DNA from: Exophiala sp. HKRS030
Lineage: Eukaryota > Ascomycota > Eurotiomycetes > Chaetothyriales > Herpotrichiellaceae
DNA length: 25,474 bases
Direction: 5' to 3'
NCBI GenBank assembly: GCA_023897205.1
Contig: JAHWDD010000036.1
Location: 7,625 to 33,098 of the forward strand
A model generated the notes under the pieces. It did not search any database. It was not told where the DNA came from and saw only the letters and a list, made by a program, of their open reading frames with translations. Below, one piece after another: positions 17,533-25,474 of this stretch (its first letter is position 1; the number at the start of each line of letters is the position of its first letter). A program made the position numbers and the translations under genes.

Positions 17533-19115
17533 AGCTACAACGCGCTGAAAAAAGCGAGATAATAGTGACGGTGGTGGTGCAGCTCATCATTTGTCGATTC
17601 AACGTTTGCTATGGAAGAGCAGCTTGCAAAAGCGAGATGAGCAACGCTGTCGAGGTCGTGATTGTTAATCCATTAATAGGCTCTGCTTGAAGCACTCGTA
17701 CACTCGTGACCAGCCCTGCGACACGACACCCTTCCTAACGACTTCATATTTAGTCCTACGCTGTAGTTTTTGATTTTGAAGTGAGAAGGTGGATGTAGTA
17801 TATATTAGTGCTGCTCTACTAAGGTCTCCTCTACTGCATCATTCTTAGTCACAAAGTAAAAAGGAATAGTATAGAAGTAGAGGGGGCATTTACCCATCAG
17901 ACAATTAAACCCCTCGTCCACTCACTTCTGAAGGGTTAGCTCTTAAGGGTGAGACACGAGACCTCGGTTTATCTTAGTACTCTGTATATTCGGCGTGAAA
18001 AATCTTCCGTCCCACCGTGGCCACCATAATCTTGGAGAAATCCTCGACTTAGCCCAATTGAATCACTTTACATACCTAGGCGACTTCTTTCCTTTCTAAG
18101 CCAACTTACTGCTTCTGGCAAGAAGCCTAAGAGAATCAGCATCGCTACATTGGACTCCCCGTGATATTCTGGGCCGATTACTCCTTCTCCATCGACGACG
18201 TCTGGTCTTCACATCCTGCTTGCCTACGAAGTACCTATTAGAGTGTAATCTTCATACTTTTGGTCTTTGTTCTTCTAGATATTAGAATCGCTCGTCTGCT
18301 GGATACACCAGAATGTTAAATAAGCCATGAAAACACCTGATATTCTCGCGGACAACGGAAACATATAGTTATACTAACATGCACAACATCAGCAACAGTG
18401 GCTTCTCTAAAAGGGACATATCTCCCTATAGTTAGGCTCCCAGGTAATAAATTACTTCGAAAAGGTTTATCCCCACCTTGTACCGAAGCGCTTCTCTGCC
18501 TCCACCAACTAATCCTTATCCCTGTGGAAATACGCATATATCTTTTGTGTCTTGGCGATCCCTTAGAACCGTGTCAATGTTTCAGTCATGTCACACAGAT
18601 CCAGTAAAGCTTTGCTGCTTCTTTGTTGCGGTGCTGCTATAGCGGATTAGATGTGCTACATTTTCTACTTTCGGCCGGGGCAACAGCATTGCTCGCCCAT
18701 TATATTTCCCGGAACAGCGTAGCCCATCCATGCCGCTAACTTAAGGCGACCATAAACCCCAAAGACATCATCGCCCATGCGAGAGCTCCTTCTGTACCGT
18801 AGCAATCTCACGACCTTCAAATGGTAGGACACCGCTCTGTAAAGCTCGGTAAGTGTAATTGTGGGGGTTGAATTAGGGTCTTGTCAATGCACATCGTACC
18901 GTGGTCAGCCTGTGGAGTTCCATCCGTCGGAAGTGAGATGTAAGGCAAAAACTTTCCGAAATGACGGATGAATGTATGGCCGAGAAGATGTATCCGACAT
19001 ATCGGACAAACGCGACTCCGAGAAACTGGTCAGGAATACTTCAAATACTGTCCTGTCTGGATGAATGAATCGAATTGTGCAGAGTGCCGCACTAACACGA
19101 CCAGAAGAAGCTACC
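17533..19115. other. Long gene-free, possibly decayed region
   Basis: About 1.6 kb with stops in all frames and no confident gene. On the minus strand between about 18250 and 18540 adjacent frames hold runs such as REALRYKVGINLFEVIYYLG and YPADERF separated by stops. The order faintly resembles fungal DDE-transposase remnants, but too weakly to call. No terminal repeats or target-site duplications were spotted. Confidence 0.4.
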
Positions 19116-20162
19116 ATGTCCGTCTCTAAGCCTTTCATCACCCATGGCTCCGAATCAGCCGCTTTCTGGCAGATCGGCATCCTCTGGCAAATGATGGCGA
19201 CTGGCGCCCTGACCGGTGGAAAATTGGTCTTGATCGACCAAGTTCTTCAGCTGTCGGGAGCCGGACCTACAACTCACACTCACGTTCAAGACGAGGGTCT
19301 CTACGTCGTGGAGGGAAAGGTGACGTTCAACGCAGGGGGCAAATCGGGAATTGTCGCCCGCGCAGGCACCTTCGTGGCTGTACCTGGTCTCACCGAACAC
19401 TCTTTCAAGGTGGAAGAACCCAATTCTCGACTTCTGAACTTCTACCTCCCCGCCGGTTTTGAGATGCTCTTAATGGGGACTGCTCGGCCCGCCGAGCGCC
19501 GAGAACCCCCTCCTCCTAACCTCATTCACGAGTGGCTTCCCCCGCGATGGGTGACGTCCAAATTGAACGACGACTACGGAGTCAGGAACAAGTTTAGTGA
19601 CCCATTGGTTGATCCGCCCAACCCGGATTACATGTCAACCGAGCCGACCCCTGGTGCGACCGTCTTTCCATTTGCGGCCAATATCAGTGATGCCAGGCGG
19701 CACAACGTCTTTCATGGTAACGCGCTCTGGGGCCGTTTGGCGTCGAGCCAAGAGACTGGGGCCAGCTATTCTTTATTCGAGTTAAAGCTCCGTAGGGGCG
19801 CTCTCCATGGACCTCGGGTCTTTACCAAAAGAGACGTGATGGTTTTCGTCCTCTCCGGCAATATGTCCTTTTTCTTGAGCGACTGTTCCCAAACAGCCAA
19901 GGAAGGGGCCCTTGTGTGGATTCCCCGGGCGACCGTCCATAGCATCCGAACAGACAGTGACACAGCGGCTTGTCTTTACCTGCAGACCCCGGGAGGATTC
20001 GAAAACTACATTGATTTCGTCGGTACACCTACAAGCAAGACTAGCCCGCCCTCCCCGGACTTTGAAGATCGATCAGTGGCTCACCGGGGGAAAGAGTATT
20101 TATATGAATCTCTCGGCATGCAGGATGTTGCTGTCCTAGACCCGTTAAAGCTTTCAGCCTAG
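19116..20162 (+). CDS. Bicupin, quercetin-2,3-dioxygenase-like, 348 aa
   Basis: Intronless. ATG 19116 was chosen for its ACCATGTC context; an in-frame ATG at 19065 would add 17 residues. Two cupin barrels. The first has a full metal site: THTHVQDEGLYVVEG gives His54, His56 and Glu60, and VPGLTEHSF gives His95. In the second barrel the aligned motif GALHGPRVFTKRDVMVFVLSG keeps the fold pattern, but the HxH...E positions are Arg234, Phe236 and Asp240, so only motif 2 His275 remains; this barrel probably binds no metal. Fungal proteins of this class are often annotated as quercetin 2,3-dioxygenases, but the true substrate is unknown; oxygenase or isomerase activity on a small aromatic metabolite is inferred. 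It lies tail-to-tail with the DJ-1 gene. Confidence 0.75.
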   Translation: MSVSKPFITHGSESAAFWQIGILWQMMATGALTGGKLVLIDQVLQLSGAGPTTHTHVQDEGLYVVEGKVTFNAGGKSGIVARAGTFVAVPGLTEHSFKVEEPNSRLLNFYLPAGFEMLLMGTARPAERREPPPPNLIHEWLPPRWVTSKLNDDYGVRNKFSDPLVDPPNPDYMSTEPTPGATVFPFAANISDARRHNVFHGNALWGRLASSQETGASYSLFELKLRRGALHGPRVFTKRDVMVFVLSGNMSFFLSDCSQTAKEGALVWIPRATVHSIRTDSDTAACLYLQTPGGFENYIDFVGTPTSKTSPPSPDFEDRSVAHRGKEYLYESLGMQDVAVLDPLKLSA

Positions 20163-20442
20163 AAATCCACCTATAGGACCCAGCGTGGTGTCTACGATGC
20201 TTCCCGTCTCGATCTTAGGAAATCCTACAACCCTAGGTATTTTGAACTCGTCAAGACCAATCATCCAATGTTCTGGATCGCCGATAAGCAGAGAGCCCAG
20301 GAGCTGAAGGCTATCGCCTGAGCCGATGAAGCCCATCCAGATGGGTCCATCGATGAAATGAGGAAGATTGTGGTTCGCTGTAGAAAAAGGTTAGACACAG
20401 GCGCGACAACCACTTCACGGTTCTCGATATGCCCAGGCATTC
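20154..20442 (-). other. Possible small spliced ORF or exon remnant, unrecognised
   Basis: Minus-strand exon 20154-20377 preceded by a plausible 41-nt intron (20378-20418: GTGAAG...CTAACC...CTACAG). Splicing gives an ORF starting MPGHIEN (ATG near 20440) and continuing HNLPHFIDGPIWMGFIGSG and WMIGLDEFKIPR, about 81 aa. Content is protein-like, but I know no family, and it overlaps the bicupin stop by a few bases. It could be a leftover exon or chance. Confidence 0.2.
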
Positions 20443-20593
20443 AGGAACATTAATATGGCCCTTCATCGGAGACTAGATACTGTGTTCGAGCGTTGATTGC
20501 TCTATAGCTCTCCCCGAAGGGGTCCCCCGCTATAGGAAGACTTAATCTTGAATATTCTTTCCTGAATTCAAGGTTTCTAGCGCCAGTTACCAG

Positions 20594-21310
20594 TTAGGTA
20601 TACAGTGGGACGTGATGTGTACAAATTTGCTCGCCTTCATCGTCATATCTTTTCGGTAGAACAGTAAACAGGCCATCATAATCACGGGGCTCATAGTCTA
20701 GACCTAAGGCACCGTTTGTGAGCACACTTAGGCCATAATTCTCCTTCAACCAGTGAGAAAACATATCCATCCCAGCGACTGCTCCGCCTGCGGTCCAAAT
20801 GTTTCCATCTATAATCCATTTTCGTTCTTTCGTCCATTTAACTAGTGGATATCTCTTTTTGACCCAATCATATTCGATATTGTTGATAGTTGCTGATTTG
20901 CCATCGAGCACGCCGGCGGCTGCTAAAACTGCTGCACCGGTGCAGGTAGAAAAAGTGAGTTTGCCCGAGGCAACATGACGACGGATGAAATCTGCGTATT
21001 CTTCTGCGAGTTGAAATCTGACAGGTGCAGGTCCGCCAACAAGGAGAAAATCAAGTTCGGGGCATTCATTAACAGTCGTGCTTGGGACTATGGTGAGGGC
21101 GCTGGTCAAAAGTCGAATAGGCTCACGGGTCAGCCCAATATGGTGGAAAATGAAATCTGGAGCTTGTTCAATTACTTCATCGTCGACTGGGATAAAGGTG
21201 CGTAGTCTTTCGGCCAAAGCTTTGCTTGACGAGTTCAGCAAATCGGTGGGACCGATGATGTCGATGGCTTGATAGTCATAGACAAGAATGCCAATATTGA
21301 GTGGTGCCAT
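20594..21310 (-). CDS. DJ-1/PfpI-family protein, 238 aa
   Basis: Single frame; ATG 21308-21310 (MAPLNIGILVYDYQAIDIIG) was chosen because the family begins with this beta strand; the open frame upstream has no ATG. Class-I glutamine-amidotransferase-like fold: acidic residues in the DYQAIDIIGP loop, the LLVGGPAP segment, and the nucleophile elbow FSTCTGAAVLAAAGVLDG with Cys123. It is followed by KSATINNIEYDWV (the family's LDGxxATxxxxxxW pattern, though the usual TxH is here TIN) and TAGGAVAGMDMFSHWL near the C-terminus. Relatives include isonitrile hydratase-like and transcription-regulator-associated PfpI proteins; the reaction here is unknown. Length is normal and no damage is visible. Expressed from a 947-bp region shared divergently with the PhzF-like gene. 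Confidence 0.85.
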   Translation of the reverse strand: MAPLNIGILVYDYQAIDIIGPTDLLNSSSKALAERLRTFIPVDDEVIEQAPDFIFHHIGLTREPIRLLTSALTIVPSTTVNECPELDFLLVGGPAPVRFQLAEEYADFIRRHVASGKLTFSTCTGAAVLAAAGVLDGKSATINNIEYDWVKKRYPLVKWTKERKWIIDGNIWTAGGAVAGMDMFSHWLKENYGLSVLTNGALGLDYEPRDYDGLFTVLPKRYDDEGEQICTHHVPLYT

Positions 21311-22257
21311 TTTAATGGATACAGCTAAGCAAACGCCACAGATATTTGGACAAGTGGAAATATGACTTTGAAAAAGCAACGCAGTGGTCTGGTTCTTGCC
21401 TCATTTATATATTACTGATTAACTATTTACACTTACAATGTACTAGACGCTGTGACTTTTACGGAATGATCCGTACGGTTACAAAAATGACAAATCAGCA
21501 ACGTTTTTACTGTCGTCAGTCTACTTCATTCTACTCCGTAGACGTCCAGTCAGGAGCGAACTAAACCCGTAACTTAATACCGTATGGACGTCTAGAACAG
21601 GCAATGCATCAAACGAAATCCGTAGTCCGTAGGGAAAAACTCACAACGACTGGTGTAAAAAGTGCAAAAGGTCCACACCCATTAGCCCAAAGAGGAAATC
21701 TTGTCAAATTTTGTCAAGTCTCGAGGAGGCAATCTGGACATGGTGGTCGGACTCCTGGGAACATTGACTTGGGCGGCATTAACCGACGTGGTCCTTACCC
21801 AAGAAGGATAGGCGTTCACTGCGCCTCCTCATAATAAGGCTCTCTACTTCGTGGTTGGTCGCTTCGTTAAGCTTACGTGGCGACGTGTAACTTAATGGCC
21901 CTGAAAAACTCAGCCCCTCTTCTTGATTCTGATCCTCGGCTGCTGAATAGAACTAGACTTTCTTTCCATAATCGTGTGACTATTTTCTTCCCGCCACCAT
22001 CGAGCGCTTGCGAACAACAGCACTCCCGAGCCATCGCAATATCAATGCTTCTCCACCGTCCGAGTTTCGAAGACGCAGAAAATCATGCTAAGATCAGAAT
22101 AGAGTGACTCATGCCGTAGGGGTTGATTAGTCTTCAACAGTAGGTACATTACTTCATCTTCTAAATCTAATTGACCCTATAGTCTGCTCTCTGTCTCCCC
22201 ATTGTTCCAAAGTTTGGCTTTCAAAAGAGAAAGCACACTATATATTAAGCAAGCAAA
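21311..22257. promoter_or_regulatory. Divergent intergenic region of DJ-1 and PhzF genes
   Basis: About 950 bp between two start codons facing away from each other, with no recognised gene. It contains an inverted repeat (21539-21594) with ACGT-core arms, a CCGTACGG palindrome near 21472, and many CCGTA words. Could regulate both genes together. Confidence 0.45.
21539..21594. repeat. Inverted repeat, 10-bp arms
   Basis: TAGACGTCCA (21539-21548) is the exact reverse complement of TGGACGTCTA (21585-21594), spacer 36 bp. Each arm holds GACGTC, an ACGT core of the type bZIP factors bind. Either a paired binding site or a relic of a small element. Confidence 0.8.
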
Positions 22258-23181
22258 ATGTCCACCCAGCTTTCTTTCGTGACACTCGACGTCTTTACGC
22301 CTACACGGTACAGAGGAAACCCTTTGGCAATCATCAAAGTACCCTCAATCGTCGCACTGACTCAGGATCAGAAACAGGAGATCGCCCGCGAGTTCAACCT
22401 CTCCGAGTCGGTGTTCTTGCACGAACAGACGGCCAAAGACCGCGCCGACCACTCTGTCCGCATCGACATCTTCACCTCCTATGCAGAAGTGCCGTTTGCC
22501 GGCCATCCGACAGTCGGCACGGCCAATTACATCCTGCGCCAGTTGAAGAACGATTCGCTGGATGATATCCAAGCTTTACAGACTAAAGCAGGGCGACTCC
22601 CGTGGACAATCAATCCCTCGGTTGGTGGCGTACAAATCTCGGTCGCTCACAACCTACATATTCACGGTTCTCCGTTTGCCGACCAGCCTTTTGGTCACTT
22701 TCCAGTGGTCAGCATTGTCAAGGGGATGACTTTTATTCTCGTCCACCTGCCCGATTTGGATGTATTGGCAGCACAAACTCAGAACCTGGTAGGGCGGGAT
22801 AACACTTCTACCGCAACAGCCAAACTCGACCACGGCTGGCGCGAGGGCATCGTGGTCACCTACTTTTACGTCAACCTCGGTGTCACGGATGGTGGAATCA
22901 ATTACCTGCGTGTCAGGAGTCTGGGGTCGCGCGAAGATCCCGCAACAGGCAGCGCCGCGAGCGCCTTAACGTCCTATGTCTCCCTCCAAACTGGGAAAGC
23001 AGGTCGCTACAGGTACAAACTCACCCAAGGCGTGGAGATGGGTCAGAAGAGCGAAATCTTCGTCGAGATCGGCGTCAAGGAGAGCTCCACAGGTCAAATA
23101 CAGGAGATCGACGACATTCTGTTGAGTGGTTGCGGTGTGCAAACCATGCAGGGAACATTGGAAATTCCTATTTCAGAGTGA
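22258..23181 (+). CDS. PhzF-like isomerase/epimerase family protein, 307 aa
   Basis: Intronless; ATG 22258 (MSTQLSFVTLDVF) starts exactly at the family's first strand. PhzF/diaminopimelate-epimerase fold in two halves. Signatures: DVFTPTRYRGNPLAII (residues 11-26), FNLSESVFLH with Glu50 at the position of the catalytic Glu of PhzF, FTSYAEVPFAGHPTVGTA (72-89), and GSREDPATGSAASAL (223-237) that forms the second half of the active site. No damage visible and length is usual. Bacterial PhzF isomerises dihydro-hydroxyanthranilate in phenazine synthesis; fungal relatives are common without phenazine genes and their substrate is generally unknown, so the phenazine name should not be read as function. 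It is divergent from DJ-1/PfpI. Confidence 0.9.
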   Translation: MSTQLSFVTLDVFTPTRYRGNPLAIIKVPSIVALTQDQKQEIAREFNLSESVFLHEQTAKDRADHSVRIDIFTSYAEVPFAGHPTVGTANYILRQLKNDSLDDIQALQTKAGRLPWTINPSVGGVQISVAHNLHIHGSPFADQPFGHFPVVSIVKGMTFILVHLPDLDVLAAQTQNLVGRDNTSTATAKLDHGWREGIVVTYFYVNLGVTDGGINYLRVRSLGSREDPATGSAASALTSYVSLQTGKAGRYRYKLTQGVEMGQKSEIFVEIGVKESSTGQIQEIDDILLSGCGVQTMQGTLEIPISE

Positions 23182-23843
23182 ATTTGGAGGAGGTGCTACT
23201 CATTGTCGGGTTCTATCGGTATGAGTTACTGGCCAGTTTTCTGGAATACGCTGAGAAATAGGATAGAAATTATCAGCGCCGTCAATATCTCATTTTTTGC
23301 TTTTCATCTATTCCATTTACTACACAAAATGTTTGGGCAGTCGACTAGATTTATCTATGGTGGAGAACTCTGACGCAATACATAATGTGCGAGATTTAGT
23401 AGCAGGCCTCCTTTACCCTGAATCGGTGCGAGAAGGTTTCCTGAAGACCTGAGACATATTTCTCGGTGCGTGCATCTCCGAGTTGGTTATCACTTTGGCC
23501 TAGTTTTAGTCACATCAGAGTCTCCACAAGGTTTGGACGCCTGAGAAAAATGGCAACGTCGCTACGGAGTACGTGAATTAGAAATGAAAAATGACAATCA
23601 CACCCCATTTGCGGAGTAATAAGACATCCTGCCCCACAGAATGCTCAAGGTCGTCTTGTTATACTCCGTACGACTCAGCTACTAGGAGACTGAGAAGACG
23701 CGTAAGTCAATCTTCCGAATCCACCCGGGCAGTAGTAGAGGTTGGAGGCTATGTCTACTTTATCTAGTCTTCCCTCCTACGCCGAGAGCATGTAAAGATG
23801 CAATTCCAATTAGCTTCTTCGAACCGATACGGCACTCAGGGAT
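23182..23843. other. Gene-free stretch with TACGGAGTA words
   Basis: No gene recognised. The words TACGGAGTA (23563-23571), TGCGGAGTA (23610-23618) and the inverse TACTCCGTA (23662-23670) cluster here. Confidence 0.5.
23563..23670. repeat. Inverted pair of TACGGAGTA / TACTCCGTA
   Basis: Perfect 9-bp inverted arms at 23563-23571 and 23662-23670 enclose 90 bp, with a near-copy of the first arm between them. Another TACTCCGTA lies at 21532-21540. No target duplication was identified. Confidence 0.6.
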
Positions 23844-25099
23844 ATGGACATTTTCATGGGATTGTTGGCAAGGATGGGCGCGCCGCCACTGTTGAGCAAA
23901 GGTTTTATGAACAAATTGGCGGAAAAATCGGACTGTGCACTTGTTCAATCCTTTCCGCAACGCAAGAACCACTCCCCAAGCCGTACCAGCCCTCGGGCCT
24001 TTCTGATAACATTCGACAGACCATTGCATCCGAGCCAGACGTAGCACCACTGGTGCAGAGGTCCCTCAGGTTATTGCCCATCGAGGCTACAATGTAAAGT
24101 TCCCTGAAAACACTATGTGTGCTTTCAGGAACGCTGTCGAGGTGGGTTCGGACGCATTGGAGACTGACGTCCACTTGACAAGCGATGGTGTTGTCGTTCT
24201 ATCACACGTAAATTCTACTATGCCCTCACAGAAGTCCGGTTGAGGCTGATAGTCGGGCAGGACGCCACCTTGAAGAGATGTTTTGGGGTGGACAGAAAAA
24301 TCGCCGACTGTGACTGGGAATACATCAGCGGATTGAGGACGCTGCGGGAACCTCACGAGCCTATGCCTAGGCTATTGGATCTTGTGAACTATCTCGCTCA
24401 GCCAAATTTGGCTCATATCTGGCTTTTGCTGGATATCAAGGTACCACACTCCGCACTAAGTATAACTCAGGTCTGATACACTACAGCTCGACAACAATGC
24501 CAATGACATCATGCGTTGTACAGCGAAGGTTTTTGAAGAAGTCTCCGCTCCTTTTGACACATTGTGGGAAGATCGAGTCGTGCTAGGTTGCTGGGCAGTA
24601 TGTTTTACATTGAAAGGCCTGCCATCGCTGCAGCTGACGGGAGAAACCACAGGCGAACTATTTTCCTCTGTGCGAGGCCTACTTTCCCGGCTACCCAGTT
24701 GTCCATATTGGATTCTCCGTCCCATATTCGAGTCAATTCCTAGCGATTGAAAATATTGGGTACATCATGCTTCAAGAAACCCTCGTTTCGCCTCTAGGTA
24801 GGAGTTTTATTAGAGACGCTCGTGCTGCACAGCGCCCAATTCTTTCCTGGTCTGTCGATAATGAAATAGGTTTGGACTTGTGTGTAAGGAGGGAACTTGA
24901 TGGAGTGGTAACGGACAACCCTAAGAAGCTCTTAGAGTTGCGGGAAAGTTCTATCAAGTCAGGGCGACCGCTAGCATGGTCGGTCAGGCGAATAGCCAGC
25001 GTCCTGCGTATCAACATGATTATATGGGTTTTTAATTTCATCTATGGAAGAAAGTATGGATTTGGGTTGGATCAACGATACACGACCAAAAGTCACTAA
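23844..25099 (+). CDS. Glycerophosphodiester phosphodiesterase (GDPD) family
   Basis: Later exons are firm: about 24020-24207, 24261-24440, 24487-24597, 24653-25099. Introns of 53, 46 and 55 nt rejoin VVLSH-DATLKRCFG, LLLDIK-LDNNANDIM and LGCWA-ANYFPLC. GDPD motifs: QVIAHRGYNVKFPENT (His, Arg and Glu), ALETDVHL (Glu and Asp), SHDATL (second His), DIKLD, and C-terminal DGVVTDNPKKLLEL. The first exon is uncertain: stops precede QVIAHRG and no ATG lies in that frame. My preferred start is ATG 23844 (MDIFMGLLARMGAPPLL, 23844-23982), but its intron (23983-24019, 37 nt) is short. An alternative starts at 23798 in another frame with acceptor at 24038. A C-terminal hydrophobic segment (RINMIIWVFNFIYG) suggests membrane association. 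It would hydrolyse glycerophosphodiesters to sn-glycerol 3-phosphate and an alcohol; substrate preference unknown. Confidence 0.85.
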
Positions 25100-25474
25100 G
25101 CGGCGTTTGCCTCACAGCTAGTGAATTCATGCGGTTGGAAACTTTAAAGCAGTTGAATATTTACCTATTCCCAGACAACAGAGTCATGCTTAGCTCAAAC
25201 ATTTGCATTCATAGATATGAAAATGGGATTATACTTTCAATTTCTCACAAGGCTATCACCAAACAACGACTGAGAAAGTAGAATGAGACAGGGAAACGTT
25301 GACCATAATTTCCAAACCGAGAAGCACAACCTAAAGCAGATCATAATACAGTTAGCCGTGGTTATACATTGCGTGAATACCGCATTTGGTGACCGACAAG
25401 GCGGCCGGCAATCAGTAAAAAGATATGAAGTATTTAAAGTAAACAACATTCCATTGCATATTAGAGTTGTCCCC
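25100..25474. other. 3' flank of GDPD gene, nothing seen
   Basis: No coding pattern or repeat recognised up to the window end. Confidence 0.5.

Noticed and set aside
18250..18607. Possible transposase remnant, minus strand
   Set aside because: Only a vague resemblance across frames broken by stops; no DDE residues, terminal repeats or target duplication could be shown.
22239..22247. TATATATTA just before the PhzF-like gene as a TATA box
   Set aside because: It lies only about 10 bp before the ATG, too close to direct transcription of this start codon.
19116..25099. Phenazine or polyketide biosynthetic gene cluster
   Set aside because: A PhzF-like gene alone is not evidence of phenazine synthesis, and no synthase, NRPS, PKS or terpene cyclase gene is present in the window.
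1..25474. tRNA, rRNA, CRISPR array or bacterial operon
   Set aside because: None seen; splice sites and protein families indicate a fungal nuclear sequence.

Overview
The window looks like nuclear DNA of a filamentous ascomycete (Pezizomycotina; the style fits Eurotiales such as Aspergillus or Penicillium, but the genus is an inference). Genes are monocistronic on both strands. Introns are short (about 46-75 nt) with GT...AG ends and CTGA/CTAAC-type branch sites. The recognisable protein families are typical of fungal accessory or subtelomeric regions. Gene density is low, with many long gene-free stretches and an unusual number of broken genes.

Layout, left to right. 1-568 (-): 5' part of a PLC-like phosphodiesterase, cut by the window edge. 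1395-2024 (+): unrecognised 209-aa ORF. 3350-4151 (-): frameshifted C-terminal remnant of a large fungal protein of 2OG-oxygenase type. 4693-6523 (-): three-exon JmjC-like protein. 6816-7745 (+): BAH-like protein transcribed divergently from the JmjC gene across a short shared promoter. 8414-10034 (+): sugar transporter lacking its N-terminal membrane segments. 11055-12301 (+): intact ZIP-family metal transporter. 13078-14037 (+): F-box-like protein. 14201-17532: a graveyard holding an amino-acid permease remnant with an in-frame stop, two halves of a Gre2/dihydroflavonol-reductase-like enzyme on opposite strands, and a frameshifted SDR N-terminus. 17533-19115: gene-free or decayed DNA. 19116-20162 (+): bicupin. 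20594-21310 (-): DJ-1/PfpI protein. 22258-23181 (+): PhzF-like protein. 23844-25099 (+): glycerophosphodiester phosphodiesterase with four exons.

Functional links. The JmjC/BAH divergent pair is the best candidate for a co-regulated unit, since both families act on or read chromatin. The bicupin, DJ-1 and PhzF genes form a loose trio of small-molecule enzymes without a backbone synthase. The rest looks like independent accessory genes in a region of rearrangement and gene decay. All domain calls were made by reading translations; no database search was run.
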